This document shows, piece by piece, positions 17,233 to 25,562 of a stretch of DNA of 64,000 nt. Location of the stretch: positions 1,302,001 to 1,366,000 of the forward strand of contig CAVVVC010000001.1 in the NCBI GenBank assembly GCA_963751595.1. The letters run 5' to 3'. The position numbers and the translations under genes were made by a program. Below the pieces are notes generated by a model that was not told the DNA's origin, ran no database searches, and was given only the letters and a program-made list of their open reading frames with translations. Every line of letters starts with the position of its first letter. Within the stretch, counting starts at the first letter, position 1. Origin of the DNA: JAHEGP01 sp963751595. GTDB taxonomy: Bacteria > Pseudomonadota > Gammaproteobacteria > Pseudomonadales > JAHEGP01.

Positions 17233-19005
17233 TTACACCTGAAACGGCCAGATCAAAGGCACGACAAACATGGTCACGGCACCCACCAGCACGGTAAGTG
17301 GGATGCCCAGCCTGAGGAAATCAATAAAGCGATACTCCCCCGGGCCCCAAACCATCATGTTGGTCTGGTAGCCTATCGGCGTTGAAAAACTTGCCGACGC
17401 TGCCACCATCAGGGTCACCGCATACGGTATCACACTTACGCCCAGGTCGTTACTGGCGGCGACTGCAATTGGAAACATCAATACCGCCGCTGCAGCATTA
17501 GTGATAAGCGCTGAAAACACCGCGGTGACAAAAAACAGTACCAGCATGGTAGCAAGCTCAGAACCTGCGGCACTGGCAACCAGGAAATCGGCGATCAGGG
17601 CGGCAAGCCCACTTTCCTCCATGGCCTTGCCTATCCCCAGGGATGCCGCGATAGCCGCCAGCACCTGCCAGCTGATACTGCGCCTCGCCCCGTCCATGGT
17701 GCAACAGCGAGTTATGATCATCAGGCCACCGGCCACCATGGCAGCCTTGAACATCGACAACAGACCCGTGGCAGCGGACAGCACCATGACCAGCATAATG
17801 CCAATGGCTATCCAACGCTTGCTGCTCCTTGCGGGTTGAAAGTCCGCTACCGGGCTGACCACCAGAAAGTCCCGCGAGAAACGTTGCTTGCGCACGAATT
17901 CGCTATTGGTTTCCAGCAATACGGTGTCGCCGGGCTTCAATTCGATATCACCGATACGTTGCTTGATCTGCTTGCCATCACGGCAGACGGCAATGATGAC
18001 CGCGCCATAATATTTTCGAAAGTTGCCCTCTCTCACGCTCTTGCCGAGGAGCGGGAAGTCTGGCCCGATGACCACTTCCACCAGGCTGCGCTCACCCCCG
18101 TGGTCGAGCTTGAAGACCTGGTTTTCAGCAGACACCAGGCCCGTGACCTTCTTCAACTCCACGACCGTATCGACGTTACCGACGAATACCAACCGGTCAT
18201 TGGCCTGCAGATGCACCGAGGGACTGACCCGGCCGATGACGCGATCACCACGGACGATCTCCGCGAGATACAGCCCTGGCAGATGACGCAAACCGGCATC
18301 CTCGATGGAGCGCCCGGCAATGGGGCTGTCCGGCTCCACTATCATTTCGACGCTGTACTGACGCGTATCCTCAAAACTGAGGGCGGCACCTTGCTTGAAG
18401 GGCAGCAGGCGTCTGCTGGTCAACATAATGAAGGCCATGACCGCCAATGAGCAGGGAACACCAATCCACACGAGATCGAACAGCCCCAGGTCGATGTCCT
18501 GCTCCAGCTGCTGCAGCATGCCATTTATGATCAGGTTTGTACTGGTGCCGATCAGGGTACAGATGCCGCCGATGATGGCGGCGAATGACAATGGCATCAT
18601 CAATTGCGATGCCGGAAAGCCGAGCCGCCGAGACCAATCAGTGACAACCGGCACCATCATGGCGACCACCGGTGTGTTGTTCATAACCGAGCTGAAGAAG
18701 ACCACGGGCGCCATCAACCGGAACTGCGCCATCCGCAACGAGCGCGGTCTCCCGAGTATTCCCGAGGACATCCACTCGACCGCCCCCGTTGCGGAAAGTG
18801 CATGCGCAACCACGTAAAGCACGCCCACAGTGGCCACACCTTCATTGGAAAAACCCACCAGCGCACTTTTGACAGAGAGCACATCCAGCAACAGCAGCGT
18901 GCCGACACCACCCAATAAAATGACATCGGCAGGCAAACGAGTGAGAGACAGGGCCCCCAGGCAGGCAACGATGGTAAACAGGGTTATCCAGGCGTCGGGA
19001 CTCAA
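17233..19005 (-). CDS. SLC13/DASS-family anion transporter with two RCK-C (TrkA-C) domains
   Basis: The 590-residue product has about five to six membrane helices, then two cytoplasmic regulatory domains of about 70-80 residues each (residues about 205-285 and 300-375; second ends near GDTVLLETNSEFV), then the second half of the transporter. The motif MNNTPVVAMM near residue 110 and the paired ITNAAAAVLMFP near 515 are the SNT-like substrate and sodium motifs of SLC13. This RCK-containing layout is common in transporters for sulfate, other inorganic anions or dicarboxylates. The start is probably the TTG at 19005 with GGAG upstream. Its position 44 bases before frdC suggests co-expression with fumarate reductase, so a dicarboxylate substrate is possible but unproven. 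Confidence 0.8.
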   Translation of the reverse strand: MSPDAWITLFTIVACLGALSLTRLPADVILLGGVGTLLLLDVLSVKSALVGFSNEGVATVGVLYVVAHALSATGAVEWMSSGILGRPRSLRMAQFRLMAPVVFFSSVMNNTPVVAMMVPVVTDWSRRLGFPASQLMMPLSFAAIIGGICTLIGTSTNLIINGMLQQLEQDIDLGLFDLVWIGVPCSLAVMAFIMLTSRRLLPFKQGAALSFEDTRQYSVEMIVEPDSPIAGRSIEDAGLRHLPGLYLAEIVRGDRVIGRVSPSVHLQANDRLVFVGNVDTVVELKKVTGLVSAENQVFKLDHGGERSLVEVVIGPDFPLLGKSVREGNFRKYYGAVIIAVCRDGKQIKQRIGDIELKPGDTVLLETNSEFVRKQRFSRDFLVVSPVADFQPARSSKRWIAIGIMLVMVLSAATGLLSMFKAAMVAGGLMIITRCCTMDGARRSISWQVLAAIAASLGIGKAMEESGLAALIADFLVASAAGSELATMLVLFFVTAVFSALITNAAAAVLMFPIAVAASNDLGVSVIPYAVTLMVAASASFSTPIGYQTNMMVWGPGEYRFIDFLRLGIPLTVLVGAVTMFVVPLIWPFQV

Positions 19006-19073
19006 AGTGGGTCTCCAGGGATCAAAGCTAAACCCGGTTTTACCCGGGCTGGCGGGAATTATTGCTCGGAGCG

Positions 19074-19103
19074 ATTCTAGCGGCGTGGACAGTCAGGGAG
19101 CAA
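19074..19103 (-). promoter_or_regulatory. Candidate sigma-70 promoter upstream of the SLC13-frdCAB unit
   Basis: Read on the minus strand, TTGCTC is followed after 18 bases by TAGAAT, about 70 bases before the TTG start of the transporter gene. No FNR/ANR-type TTGAT-N4-ATCAA box is visible between it and the gene. The call rests on pattern only. Confidence 0.3.
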
Positions 19104-19110
19104 TACCGCT

Positions 19111-20079
19111 TCAGGCGACCTGGCCATAATAACTCTGCATGGCAGCAAGAAAACGCGGGATATCGTCTTCGGGGAGCTCGTTGATACCCGCCGCCGCCTT
19201 GCGCCCTCCACCCGTGGCGAACCGCCGACACACTTCATCGGCCCCTGTTTTATTGTTCAGCGGCGCACGGACACTAACCAGATAGGTGTCATCCGAGATC
19301 AGGGTCAGGACAGCGTGGGCGCGATCCGGGAACTCGTTGGCCAATTGGTTACTGAATACACCACTCACGCGTCGCGCCCAGGGCGCATTGGGCAGCATGT
19401 AGAGTGCTACCCGTGAATCCGCAGACTCGGGTTGCAAGGAGGCGGCCTGGGCCATATCGTCCTGATAACCCTGCTCAAGCTGATTGAAACTGGCACTGTC
19501 ATCATGGATGAAGGCCACGGGATCAGTATGCACGCTCAGCAAGCGATAAAGCTCCGCCGGCGGAAAATGGAGATCCGCTTCGCTGGCACCATAGCCGTTG
19601 TAATTGATGTAGATGCCTAGCTGTTGCAGCCGCTCCAGGGTATCGCTTGCAAGACTCAAGGGCTTCGCCAGTCTGATGGCGCTGTCGTTGAGGTTATCAC
19701 CAAAGGCGCCAACCAGGGCCCAGCCGGTGAATGCACCCTGCAGATGGCCATTTACCAGAATGCTGGTGCAAACGTCTGGAGCCGGGTTGATGATCGCATG
19801 CAGCCTGGGATGATCGGGAATATCACCGGCAAAGTGATGGTCCACATACAGGCAGCTAGCCCCCGCGTCCAGGGCCTGGTGCAGCGCCTGGCGATTCTTG
19901 TCCAGGGAAATATCAAGCACGGTGCAGTCATCACCGGCTTCGATCGCGGCCTTGCCCATCAGCGCAATATCACGCTTTACCCCGGTCACCAGACGGCTGT
20001 CCCTGGGATCAGCCAGGCGAAGCTGGATGAGCGCGCAAATGCCGTCGGCATCGCCGTTAAAAATGTCGATGAAAGCCAT
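19111..20079 (-). CDS. DHH-family phosphoesterase
   Basis: From the ATG at 20079 (GAGG upstream) the product is 322 residues; a TTG at 20094 would add five. The N-terminal motif DIFNGDADG and the later VDHHFAG are the metal-binding motifs I and III of DHH phosphoesterases, and the C-terminal GGGRKAAAG is the DHHA1 substrate-binding motif. Family members cleave phosphodiester bonds in short oligonucleotides, cyclic dinucleotides or pAp, or act as exonucleases like RecJ. The length fits the stand-alone nano-RNase/DHH class, but the substrate cannot be named. It is monocistronic between a ComEA-like gene and the SLC13 gene. Confidence 0.8.
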   Translation of the reverse strand: MAFIDIFNGDADGICALIQLRLADPRDSRLVTGVKRDIALMGKAAIEAGDDCTVLDISLDKNRQALHQALDAGASCLYVDHHFAGDIPDHPRLHAIINPAPDVCTSILVNGHLQGAFTGWALVGAFGDNLNDSAIRLAKPLSLASDTLERLQQLGIYINYNGYGASEADLHFPPAELYRLLSVHTDPVAFIHDDSASFNQLEQGYQDDMAQAASLQPESADSRVALYMLPNAPWARRVSGVFSNQLANEFPDRAHAVLTLISDDTYLVSVRAPLNNKTGADEVCRRFATGGGRKAAAGINELPEDDIPRFLAAMQSYYGQVA

Positions 20080-20169
20080 CCGGTCTGTCCTCAATTGATT
20101 GCCTCAAGGATACCATAGGCCAAGACTTCAGATGGCGGTACGTACAGCGCCGAATTTTGCAAAGCTGTA

Positions 20170-20187
20170 GCGGGGGCAAGCCCCCGC
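20170..20187. repeat. REP-like palindromic hairpin
   Basis: GCGGGGGC and GCCCCCGC pair perfectly around a two-base loop, just after GTA, between comEA and the DHH gene. The leader of rpsA has a related element (GTAGC then GGGGC and GCCCC, 25433-25453), which suggests a dispersed repeat family. No T-run follows on the minus strand, so it is not a classic terminator. Confidence 0.5.
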
Positions 20188-20195
20188 CAGGCACC

Positions 20196-20495
20196 TCATT
20201 TAACCTGAATGCGCTCCAGGTTTTTCGCTACTGTTGACTCTCCAACCCCCTTGACCTTTGCCAGATCTGCCGGCTTTTCGAAGGGGCCATGGGTGTCGCG
20301 GTATTCCACGATGTCCCTGGCGCGGGACTCACCGACACCATTGAGGGCATCCGCCAGGGTTTCAGCACTGGCAGTATTGATGTTGACCGGCGCCACATGC
20401 AAGCCCTCTGCCATTGCGGGCAGCGGAATTGAAAGCGCGCAGACCATAGCGATAGGCGACAACAGGCGCGATAGAGGGGAGTTGAGATAAGACAT
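20196..20495 (-). CDS. Exported ComEA-like helix-hairpin-helix protein
   Basis: The start at 20495 is set by AAAGGAGC eight bases upstream and gives 99 residues. The first ~30 residues are a signal peptide (hydrophobic core, Ala-Met-Ala before Glu). The rest is the ComEA-type helix-hairpin-helix unit: VNINTASAETLADAL, GVGESRARDIVEYR and a second hairpin KVKGVGESTVAKNL. Such proteins bind double-stranded DNA in the periplasm; long ComEA forms act in natural DNA uptake, but this short form is widespread in gammaproteobacteria and its role is less clear. Confidence 0.85.
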   Translation of the reverse strand: MSYLNSPLSRLLSPIAMVCALSIPLPAMAEGLHVAPVNINTASAETLADALNGVGESRARDIVEYRDTHGPFEKPADLAKVKGVGESTVAKNLERIQVK

Positions 20496-20571
20496 GACGA
20501 AGCTCCTTTTCGTGTGTGAGTTAATGCACTTCCTGTGCACGGTTCTACTATAAGGGAAAGCCCAGGCCTGG

Positions 20572-21267
20572 CTACAGCCCCAATTGCGTAATTATTGCAG
20601 CCAGTGCGGCACCCGGTTCTTCGCTGCGGGTAATTGGGCGCCCGATAACCAGATAGTCGCTGCCGCTGGCGACTGCCTGGGCCGGGGTCACAACCCGACG
20701 TTGGTCATCCCCGCTCGCGTCCGCGGGACGAATACCCGGGGTGACCAATACAAAATCGTTGCCCAGTTGGGTGCGCAACATCTCGCACTCCCGCGCCGAA
20801 CAAACCACGCCATCCATGCCCGCTTCCTGACTCAATCGTGCCAGTTGGGCTACCTGCCTGCCCGGCTCAATCGCCACACCCACCTGTGCCAAATCCGCCG
20901 CTTCCATACTGGTGAGTACCGTCACCGCAATCAACAAAGGCGGGGAGGACAGACCGGTGAGGCTGGCGCGAGCGGCTGCCATCATGCGCTCACCGCCGCT
21001 GGCGTGAACGTTTACCATCCAGACGCCGAGGTTGGCAGCGGCGCGCACCGCCCCCGCGACGGTATTGGGAATGTCGTGGAACTTGAGGTCAAGAAACACC
21101 TCGAAGCCAAGCGAGTTCAACTGCTCCAAAAGCGCAGGTCCGGCTGCGGTAAAGAGTTCCTTGCCAACTTTCACTCGACATAGCTCCGGCGACAGGCGCC
21201 GGGCCATGGCCAGGGCGGATACCGGATCGGGGTAATCAAGGGCGACGATAATGGGAGACCGTGTCAT
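20572..21267 (-). CDS. pyrF: Orotidine 5'-phosphate decarboxylase
   Basis: The ATG at 21267 gives 231 residues. The protein is a TIM barrel of the class I family with ALDYPD at 9-14 and the catalytic DLKFHD at 60-65, where the Asp-Lys-Asp network decarboxylates OMP to UMP. VTPGIRPA and VIGRPI near the C-terminus bind phosphate. It carries out the last step of pyrimidine synthesis. It follows lapB by 51 bases, the same order as in Pseudomonas and Escherichia. Confidence 0.95.
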   Translation of the reverse strand: MTRSPIIVALDYPDPVSALAMARRLSPELCRVKVGKELFTAAGPALLEQLNSLGFEVFLDLKFHDIPNTVAGAVRAAANLGVWMVNVHASGGERMMAAARASLTGLSSPPLLIAVTVLTSMEAADLAQVGVAIEPGRQVAQLARLSQEAGMDGVVCSARECEMLRTQLGNDFVLVTPGIRPADASGDDQRRVVTPAQAVASGSDYLVIGRPITRSEEPGAALAAIITQLGL

Positions 21268-21318
21268 TTTCACTTTCCACAAAGTTGGTCAATTCGAAAC
21301 GGCACCGCGCCATTCGGG

Positions 21319-22524
21319 TCAATCGCCATCGATACCGAGGATGGGTGCTACGCTGCCCCAGTTTTTGCAGTTGGGACACTGCCAGTGCAACTGGCGACCA
21401 GAGAAGCCACAACGGTCGCAACGATACGCCGGCTTGTGCTCACGCGCCCGGCGGGCAACGTCCTGCAGCCCCAGCAAGTTTCGCCGCGCGTCGTCAATGG
21501 GCGATTCCAGGCTGATCTCGAGCAGCCGCTTCATACCCAGAAGCGTGGGGTGTTGCTGCAACTCGCTGGCCAATAGTTGCCCGGCCTGCTGGACATCACC
21601 CTTTTCGTACAATGCATCGACCAGGCAAAGCACAGCGGCCGTGGACTTGCGATGGTCCAGAAATTTTTCAAGATACCGGTACAGACCGGGCAAATCCCCT
21701 GCCCTGCTATAATTGCGCCGCAGCGCAGGAAGCACCGGAGCAATGAAAGTCGGATGCCTCTCGGTGATGCCCTCCAAAACCTGAATCGCCTTTTGCGGTT
21801 CATCCTGGCGCTCGAGAATCTCGGCCTCCAGCAAGCCCGCGCGGACACAGAGGGGATCAAACTGCTGGGCTCGGGTAATATGCGCTAATGCCGCGCGGGT
21901 ATCTCCTTCAGCCAGGGCCCCATTGGCAAGCTCACAGCAGTAGTGCGCGAGCCGATTCGCCATTCTGGCCTCCGCGGGGCCGTATCCTGATGACCCGGGG
22001 CCATTCGCACCGGGCAGAATTTTCTGACCAACGGCTAGTGCCTGTTGCCAGTCCTTTTCTTCATCATAAATATCGGTGAGCAGGGTCAGAGCCTTGTTCC
22101 GCAGTATTGGTGACTGCTGCACCAGATCCTGGAGGAGACTCTCGGCGCGGTCGAGTACCCCGGCATGCTGGTAGTCCCTGGCAAGCTCCAGATGGGCCGT
22201 ATGCTGCTGATGCCTGGACAAGCCCGATTGGCCAATCAAGTTCAGGTGAATACGAATAGCCTTATCGACTTCGCCGCGGCTGCGCATCAGCTTGCCCAGG
22301 GCGACATGGGTATCGAGGGTGGCATCGCTAACTTCCAGGGATTCGACAAAGGCCTCAATTCCCTGGTCAGTTTTTTCGCTTAGCAGATAATTGAGGCCCT
22401 TGTAAACCCCCGGAGGGACGTTTTCCGCGTTTTGCCGCTGTTTTCTGAAACCACCAAAACGCCCAAGCAGCCAACCGATGCCGATAGCGACAAATACCAG
22501 CAAAAAAGAACCAGCATCTGACAC
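21319..22524 (-). CDS. lapB: Lipopolysaccharide assembly protein B (TPR protein with rubredoxin-type metal site)
   Basis: From a GTG at 22524 the product has 401 residues: one N-terminal membrane helix (about 4-22), a long series of TPR helices, and a C-terminal knuckle with two CxxC pairs (CDRCG and CPNCKNW) that binds iron in LapB/YciM. LapB controls LpxC degradation by FtsH and so tunes lipopolysaccharide synthesis. The gene follows lapA by six bases, the standard pairing. Confidence 0.93.
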   Translation of the reverse strand: MSDAGSFLLVFVAIGIGWLLGRFGGFRKQRQNAENVPPGVYKGLNYLLSEKTDQGIEAFVESLEVSDATLDTHVALGKLMRSRGEVDKAIRIHLNLIGQSGLSRHQQHTAHLELARDYQHAGVLDRAESLLQDLVQQSPILRNKALTLLTDIYDEEKDWQQALAVGQKILPGANGPGSSGYGPAEARMANRLAHYCCELANGALAEGDTRAALAHITRAQQFDPLCVRAGLLEAEILERQDEPQKAIQVLEGITERHPTFIAPVLPALRRNYSRAGDLPGLYRYLEKFLDHRKSTAAVLCLVDALYEKGDVQQAGQLLASELQQHPTLLGMKRLLEISLESPIDDARRNLLGLQDVARRAREHKPAYRCDRCGFSGRQLHWQCPNCKNWGSVAPILGIDGD

Positions 22525-22530
22525 AGAGCC

Positions 22531-22827
22531 CTATTCCCTGGCAGCAGCCGCCTGAATGTGCTCGATTTCCTGTTCGTAATGCTTGATCTTTCGAGCGCTA
22601 CGGGCCTGGCCGGTTTTCAGCTTGACGAACACACCCATGCCCGCCAGCAAGCCCAGGACACCGCCCAGCGCGAAGGTGCCGATCAGCCAGGTAGCAACAC
22701 TCGCGGTTACCTCCACCGCCAGCAGGTCAACCTTCAGGCTGGAGGCGTTGGCCAGCGCAAACACTACGCCAAAGACAAGCAGTGCAAGCACCAGCAAAAC
22801 AGTGAGGAAGCTCGTAATGAATTTCAT
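22531..22827 (-). CDS. lapA: Lipopolysaccharide assembly protein A-like membrane protein
   Basis: The ATG at 22827 gives 98 residues with two membrane helices (about 5-25 and 44-66) and a basic, charged C-terminal tail. This is the LapA/YciS (DUF1049) family, working with LapB in envelope assembly. The longer frame upstream has no protein character. The 451 bases upstream hold the tandem repeats and the ihfB terminator, so lapAB probably has its own promoter. Confidence 0.9.
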   Translation of the reverse strand: MKFITSFLTVLLVLALLVFGVVFALANASSLKVDLLAVEVTASVATWLIGTFALGGVLGLLAGMGVFVKLKTGQARSARKIKHYEQEIEHIQAAAARE

Positions 22828-23014
22828 GAGATCTCCGAATCCGAATACCGTTGGTAAGACAACTCGCCCCGCCCCGGGCCCGCAATCACTGGACCAGGCG
22901 CCCACTTGGCAATGGTATCAAATCTGCAGCCGCTTTATTCAAGATATAGTCAACCCAGGCTCGGTCACGGAGGCAACCCCCATGACACAGCATCTGCCAA
23001 CACCGGCGATGTAG

Positions 23015-23215
23015 CGTCGCTACGGCGCGTCCCTGCGCCTTTGCACCCGCGGGTGCGCGACATACAGCACGTCCTGTGCATCGTCGCTACGGCGCGTCCC
23101 TGCGCCTTTGCACCCGCGGGTGCGCGACATACAGCACGTCCTGTGCATCGTCGCTACGGCGCGTCCCTGCGCCTTTGCACCCGCGGGTGCGCGACATACA
23201 GCACGTCCTGTGCAT
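23015..23215. repeat. Three exact 67-bp tandem repeats with internal palindromes
   Basis: Three identical consecutive copies start at 23015, 23082 and 23149, each beginning CGTCGCTACGG and ending CCTGTGCAT. Each unit contains a perfect 14-base palindrome GCACCCGCGGGTGC (23043-23056 in copy 1), flanked by GGCGC...GCGCC and GCAC...GTGC hairpins. The unit length is not a multiple of three and there are no spacers, so it is neither a coding repeat nor a CRISPR. It looks like a REP/BIME-type or other structured intergenic element. Confidence 0.9.
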
Positions 23216-23249
23216 AAAAACGGCGGCAGGTTTTTAACCGTGCCGCCGT
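23216..23249 (-). terminator. Rho-independent terminator of ihfB
   Basis: On the minus strand CGGCGGCA (23241-23248) pairs with TGCCGCCG (23221-23228) around a 12-base loop and is followed by TTTTT (23216-23220). It lies about 30 bases after the ihfB stop and should end the upstream operon before the repeats and lapAB. Confidence 0.85.
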
Positions 23250-23278
23250 GGGATACATCGCTGTACTGATAGCCTGAT

Positions 23279-23587
23279 TCAGGGCCTAGGTGAGGACTCT
23301 TGGCGACCCCGGTCGTTTACCCGCTCCCGCATTTCCTTACCGGGCTTGAAATGGGGTACATATTTTCCCGCCAGTTGCACGGTTTCGCCGGTCTTGGGGT
23401 TACGACCCCGGCGCGGGGCCCTGTAATGCAGTGAAAAGCTGCCAAACCCGCGAATCTCGATACGCTCGCCGGCTGCCAGCGACTGGGCCATGTAGTCGAG
23501 AATCTTTTTTACCGCCAATTCCACGTCTTTCAGGGGTAGTTGCGTTTGTTTGGCCGCTATCCTTTCGATCAATTCCGACTTCGTCAT
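23279..23587 (-). CDS. ihfB: Integration host factor beta subunit
   Basis: The ATG at 23587 gives MTKSELIER and 102 residues, the normal size. Features include the RGFGSF segment at 46-51 and the DNA-bending arm GRNPKTGE at 61-68 with its intercalating Pro64, plus KPGKEMRERV near the end. With IhfA it binds and sharply bends DNA in recombination, replication and transcription. It follows rpsA by 134 bases, the conserved order. Confidence 0.95.
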   Translation of the reverse strand: MTKSELIERIAAKQTQLPLKDVELAVKKILDYMAQSLAAGERIEIRGFGSFSLHYRAPRRGRNPKTGETVQLAGKYVPHFKPGKEMRERVNDRGRQESSPRP

Positions 23588-23721
23588 TGCCACTCCGCCA
23601 TCCGCCGCTGAACCACGCCAAAGCCCGAAAACCCTCGTCATAATAGCAAAAAGGCGCCGAACTACCAAAGTAGTTGCGACGCCAGTCGACACGCTATTGG
23701 GGCACAGAAAGTGCCGCAATA

Positions 23722-25407
23722 TCAACTTTCCTGGTCACGGTTCTCCATTTCTGCCTTGATCAGGTCGCCAATCGTCGCCGGGGCAACTGTGTCTTCGCGC
23801 TTGCGCAAAGTCTGGATGGCTTCTTTCTCGTCGGCTACGTCTTTGGCCTTGATAGACAGGTTCATGGTTCGGTTCTTGCGGTCGACATTGATCACCTTGA
23901 CTTCAACTTCATCGCCTTCCTTCAGCACGTTACGGGCATCTTCAACCTTGTCGCGGCTGATTTCGGAGGCCTTGAGCACCCCCTCGACCTCGTCGCTGAG
24001 CGTCACGATAGCAGCCTTCGCATCAACCTCCTTCACGGTGCCTTTTACAATGGCGCCCTTGTCATTCTCGGCAATGTAGTCCGAAAACGGATCACTATCG
24101 AGCTGCTTGATGCCGAGTGAAATGCGCTCACGCTCGGGGTCGATGGCGAGTATCACGGTTTCAATCTCATCGCCCTTCTTGTACCGGCGCACGGCTTCCT
24201 CACCACTCTCTTGCCAGGAGATATCTGACAGGTGCACCAGGCCATCGATATTGCCGTCAAGGCCGATGAAAATGCCGAAGTCGGTAATCGATTTGATAAC
24301 GCCCTTGACTTTGTCGCCCTTGGCATTGGTCTCGCCAAAGGTATCCCAGGGATTATCCATACACTGTTTGATACCCAGTGAAATACGCCGGCGCTCTTCG
24401 TCGATATCCAGCACCATGACCTCAACTTCTTCACCCACCTGGATGACCTTGGAGGGGTGGATGTTCTTGTTGGTCCAGTCCATCTCTGAGACGTGAACCA
24501 GACCTTCGACACCCTCCTCGATCTCGGCAAAACAGCCGTAGTCGGTCAAGTTGGTGACAATGGCCTTGATGCGGCTACCTTCGGGGTAACGGTTTTTGAT
24601 CTCGACCCAGGGATCTTCGCCCAGTTGCTTCAGGCCCAGGGACACCCGATTGCGCTCGCGATCGAACTTCAATACCCGGACATCGATTTCATCACCCACG
24701 TTGACGATCTCGCTGGGGTGCTTGATTCGCTTCCAGGCCATATCGGTGATGTGCAACAGTCCATCAACCCCACCGAGGTCAACGAACGCACCGTAATCGG
24801 TCAGGTTCTTGACGATACCCTTGATCACGACGCCTTCGGCCAGGTTCGCCAGCAATTGCTCGCGCTCTGCGCTATTGGCTTTTTCGAGGACCGCGCGACG
24901 GCTTACTACCACGTTGTTGCGCTTGCGATCCAGCTTGATCACTTTAAATTCAAGTTCTTTGCCTTCGAGGTGGGTGGTCTCGCGAACCGGTCGCACATCC
25001 ACCAACGAGCCGGGCAGGAAGGCTCTAATCGTATTGACGTCGACAGTGAAGCCACCTTTGACCTTACCGCTGATCACACCCTTAACCACTTCATCGGCTT
25101 CATGGGCTTTTTCCAATTCGATCCAGGACTCGGCGCGCTTGGCCTTTTCGCGGGAGAGCCGGGTTTCGCCGAAGCCATCCTCTACCGCTTCCAGCGCCAC
25201 CTGAACTTCATCACCGATATTGATATCCGATTCACCGGCTTCGTTTTCAAACTGGTCCCGGGGAATCACACCCTCGGACTTGAGGCCCGCATGGACAGTT
25301 ACCCAGTCGTCATCCACGTCTACCACGATACCGGTGACAATGGACCCCGGCTTCATATCAATGGTTTTCAGGCTCTCTTCAAATAGATCAGCAAAGCTTT
25401 CGCTCAT
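23722..25407 (-). CDS. rpsA: 30S ribosomal protein S1
   Basis: The 561-residue product contains six S1 (OB-fold) repeats, recognisable by the recurring GxVKxxxDYGxFVDL pattern (for example NLTDYGAFVDLGG, NLTDYGCFAEI, SITDFGIFIGL). It starts MSESFADLFEESL like its E. coli counterpart and lets the ribosome bind structured or weakly initiated mRNAs. The leader lacks a strong Shine-Dalgarno (only AAGGT about ten bases away) and has two hairpins, as is usual for autoregulated rpsA. Confidence 0.97.
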   Translation of the reverse strand: MSESFADLFEESLKTIDMKPGSIVTGIVVDVDDDWVTVHAGLKSEGVIPRDQFENEAGESDINIGDEVQVALEAVEDGFGETRLSREKAKRAESWIELEKAHEADEVVKGVISGKVKGGFTVDVNTIRAFLPGSLVDVRPVRETTHLEGKELEFKVIKLDRKRNNVVVSRRAVLEKANSAEREQLLANLAEGVVIKGIVKNLTDYGAFVDLGGVDGLLHITDMAWKRIKHPSEIVNVGDEIDVRVLKFDRERNRVSLGLKQLGEDPWVEIKNRYPEGSRIKAIVTNLTDYGCFAEIEEGVEGLVHVSEMDWTNKNIHPSKVIQVGEEVEVMVLDIDEERRRISLGIKQCMDNPWDTFGETNAKGDKVKGVIKSITDFGIFIGLDGNIDGLVHLSDISWQESGEEAVRRYKKGDEIETVILAIDPERERISLGIKQLDSDPFSDYIAENDKGAIVKGTVKEVDAKAAIVTLSDEVEGVLKASEISRDKVEDARNVLKEGDEVEVKVINVDRKNRTMNLSIKAKDVADEKEAIQTLRKREDTVAPATIGDLIKAEMENRDQES

Positions 25408-25435
25408 AAGTCGCGTTACCTTTTAAATGTCGTAG

Positions 25436-25476
25436 CAGGGGCACTGGCCCCTGTTCCACACAACCAGCCTGTGTGG
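25436..25476 (-). promoter_or_regulatory. Two hairpins in the rpsA leader
   Basis: Stem one pairs CAGGGGC (25436-25442) with GCCCCTG (25447-25453) around ACTG. Stem two pairs CCACACA (25456-25462) with TGTGTGG (25470-25476) around seven bases. They end about 30 bases before the rpsA ATG, where S1 represses its own translation in E. coli. The first hairpin resembles the REP-like element at 20170, so an inserted repeat is the other explanation. Confidence 0.45.
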
Positions 25477-25562
25477 GTTAGTGAGTGTTCGAAATCATCC
25501 AGCAAAAGCTGGCAACTAGCTGGCAATTTCGCATTTTTTCAATAGCGGACGGCGCCAAAAAA

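Larger units (their letters stand above)
22828..23278. other. Intergenic region with tandem repeats and terminator between ihfB and lapA
   Basis: The stretch contains, in plus-strand order: lapA upstream sequence (22828-22980), a ten-codon plus-strand mini-frame with a GGAGG ahead of it ending exactly before the repeats (22982-23014), three 67-base repeats (23015-23215) and the ihfB terminator (23216-23249). No conventional gene is visible. Confidence 0.6.

Noticed and set aside
23015..23215. CRISPR array
   Set aside because: The three 67-base units abut with no spacers and contain several different palindromes; no cas genes nearby.
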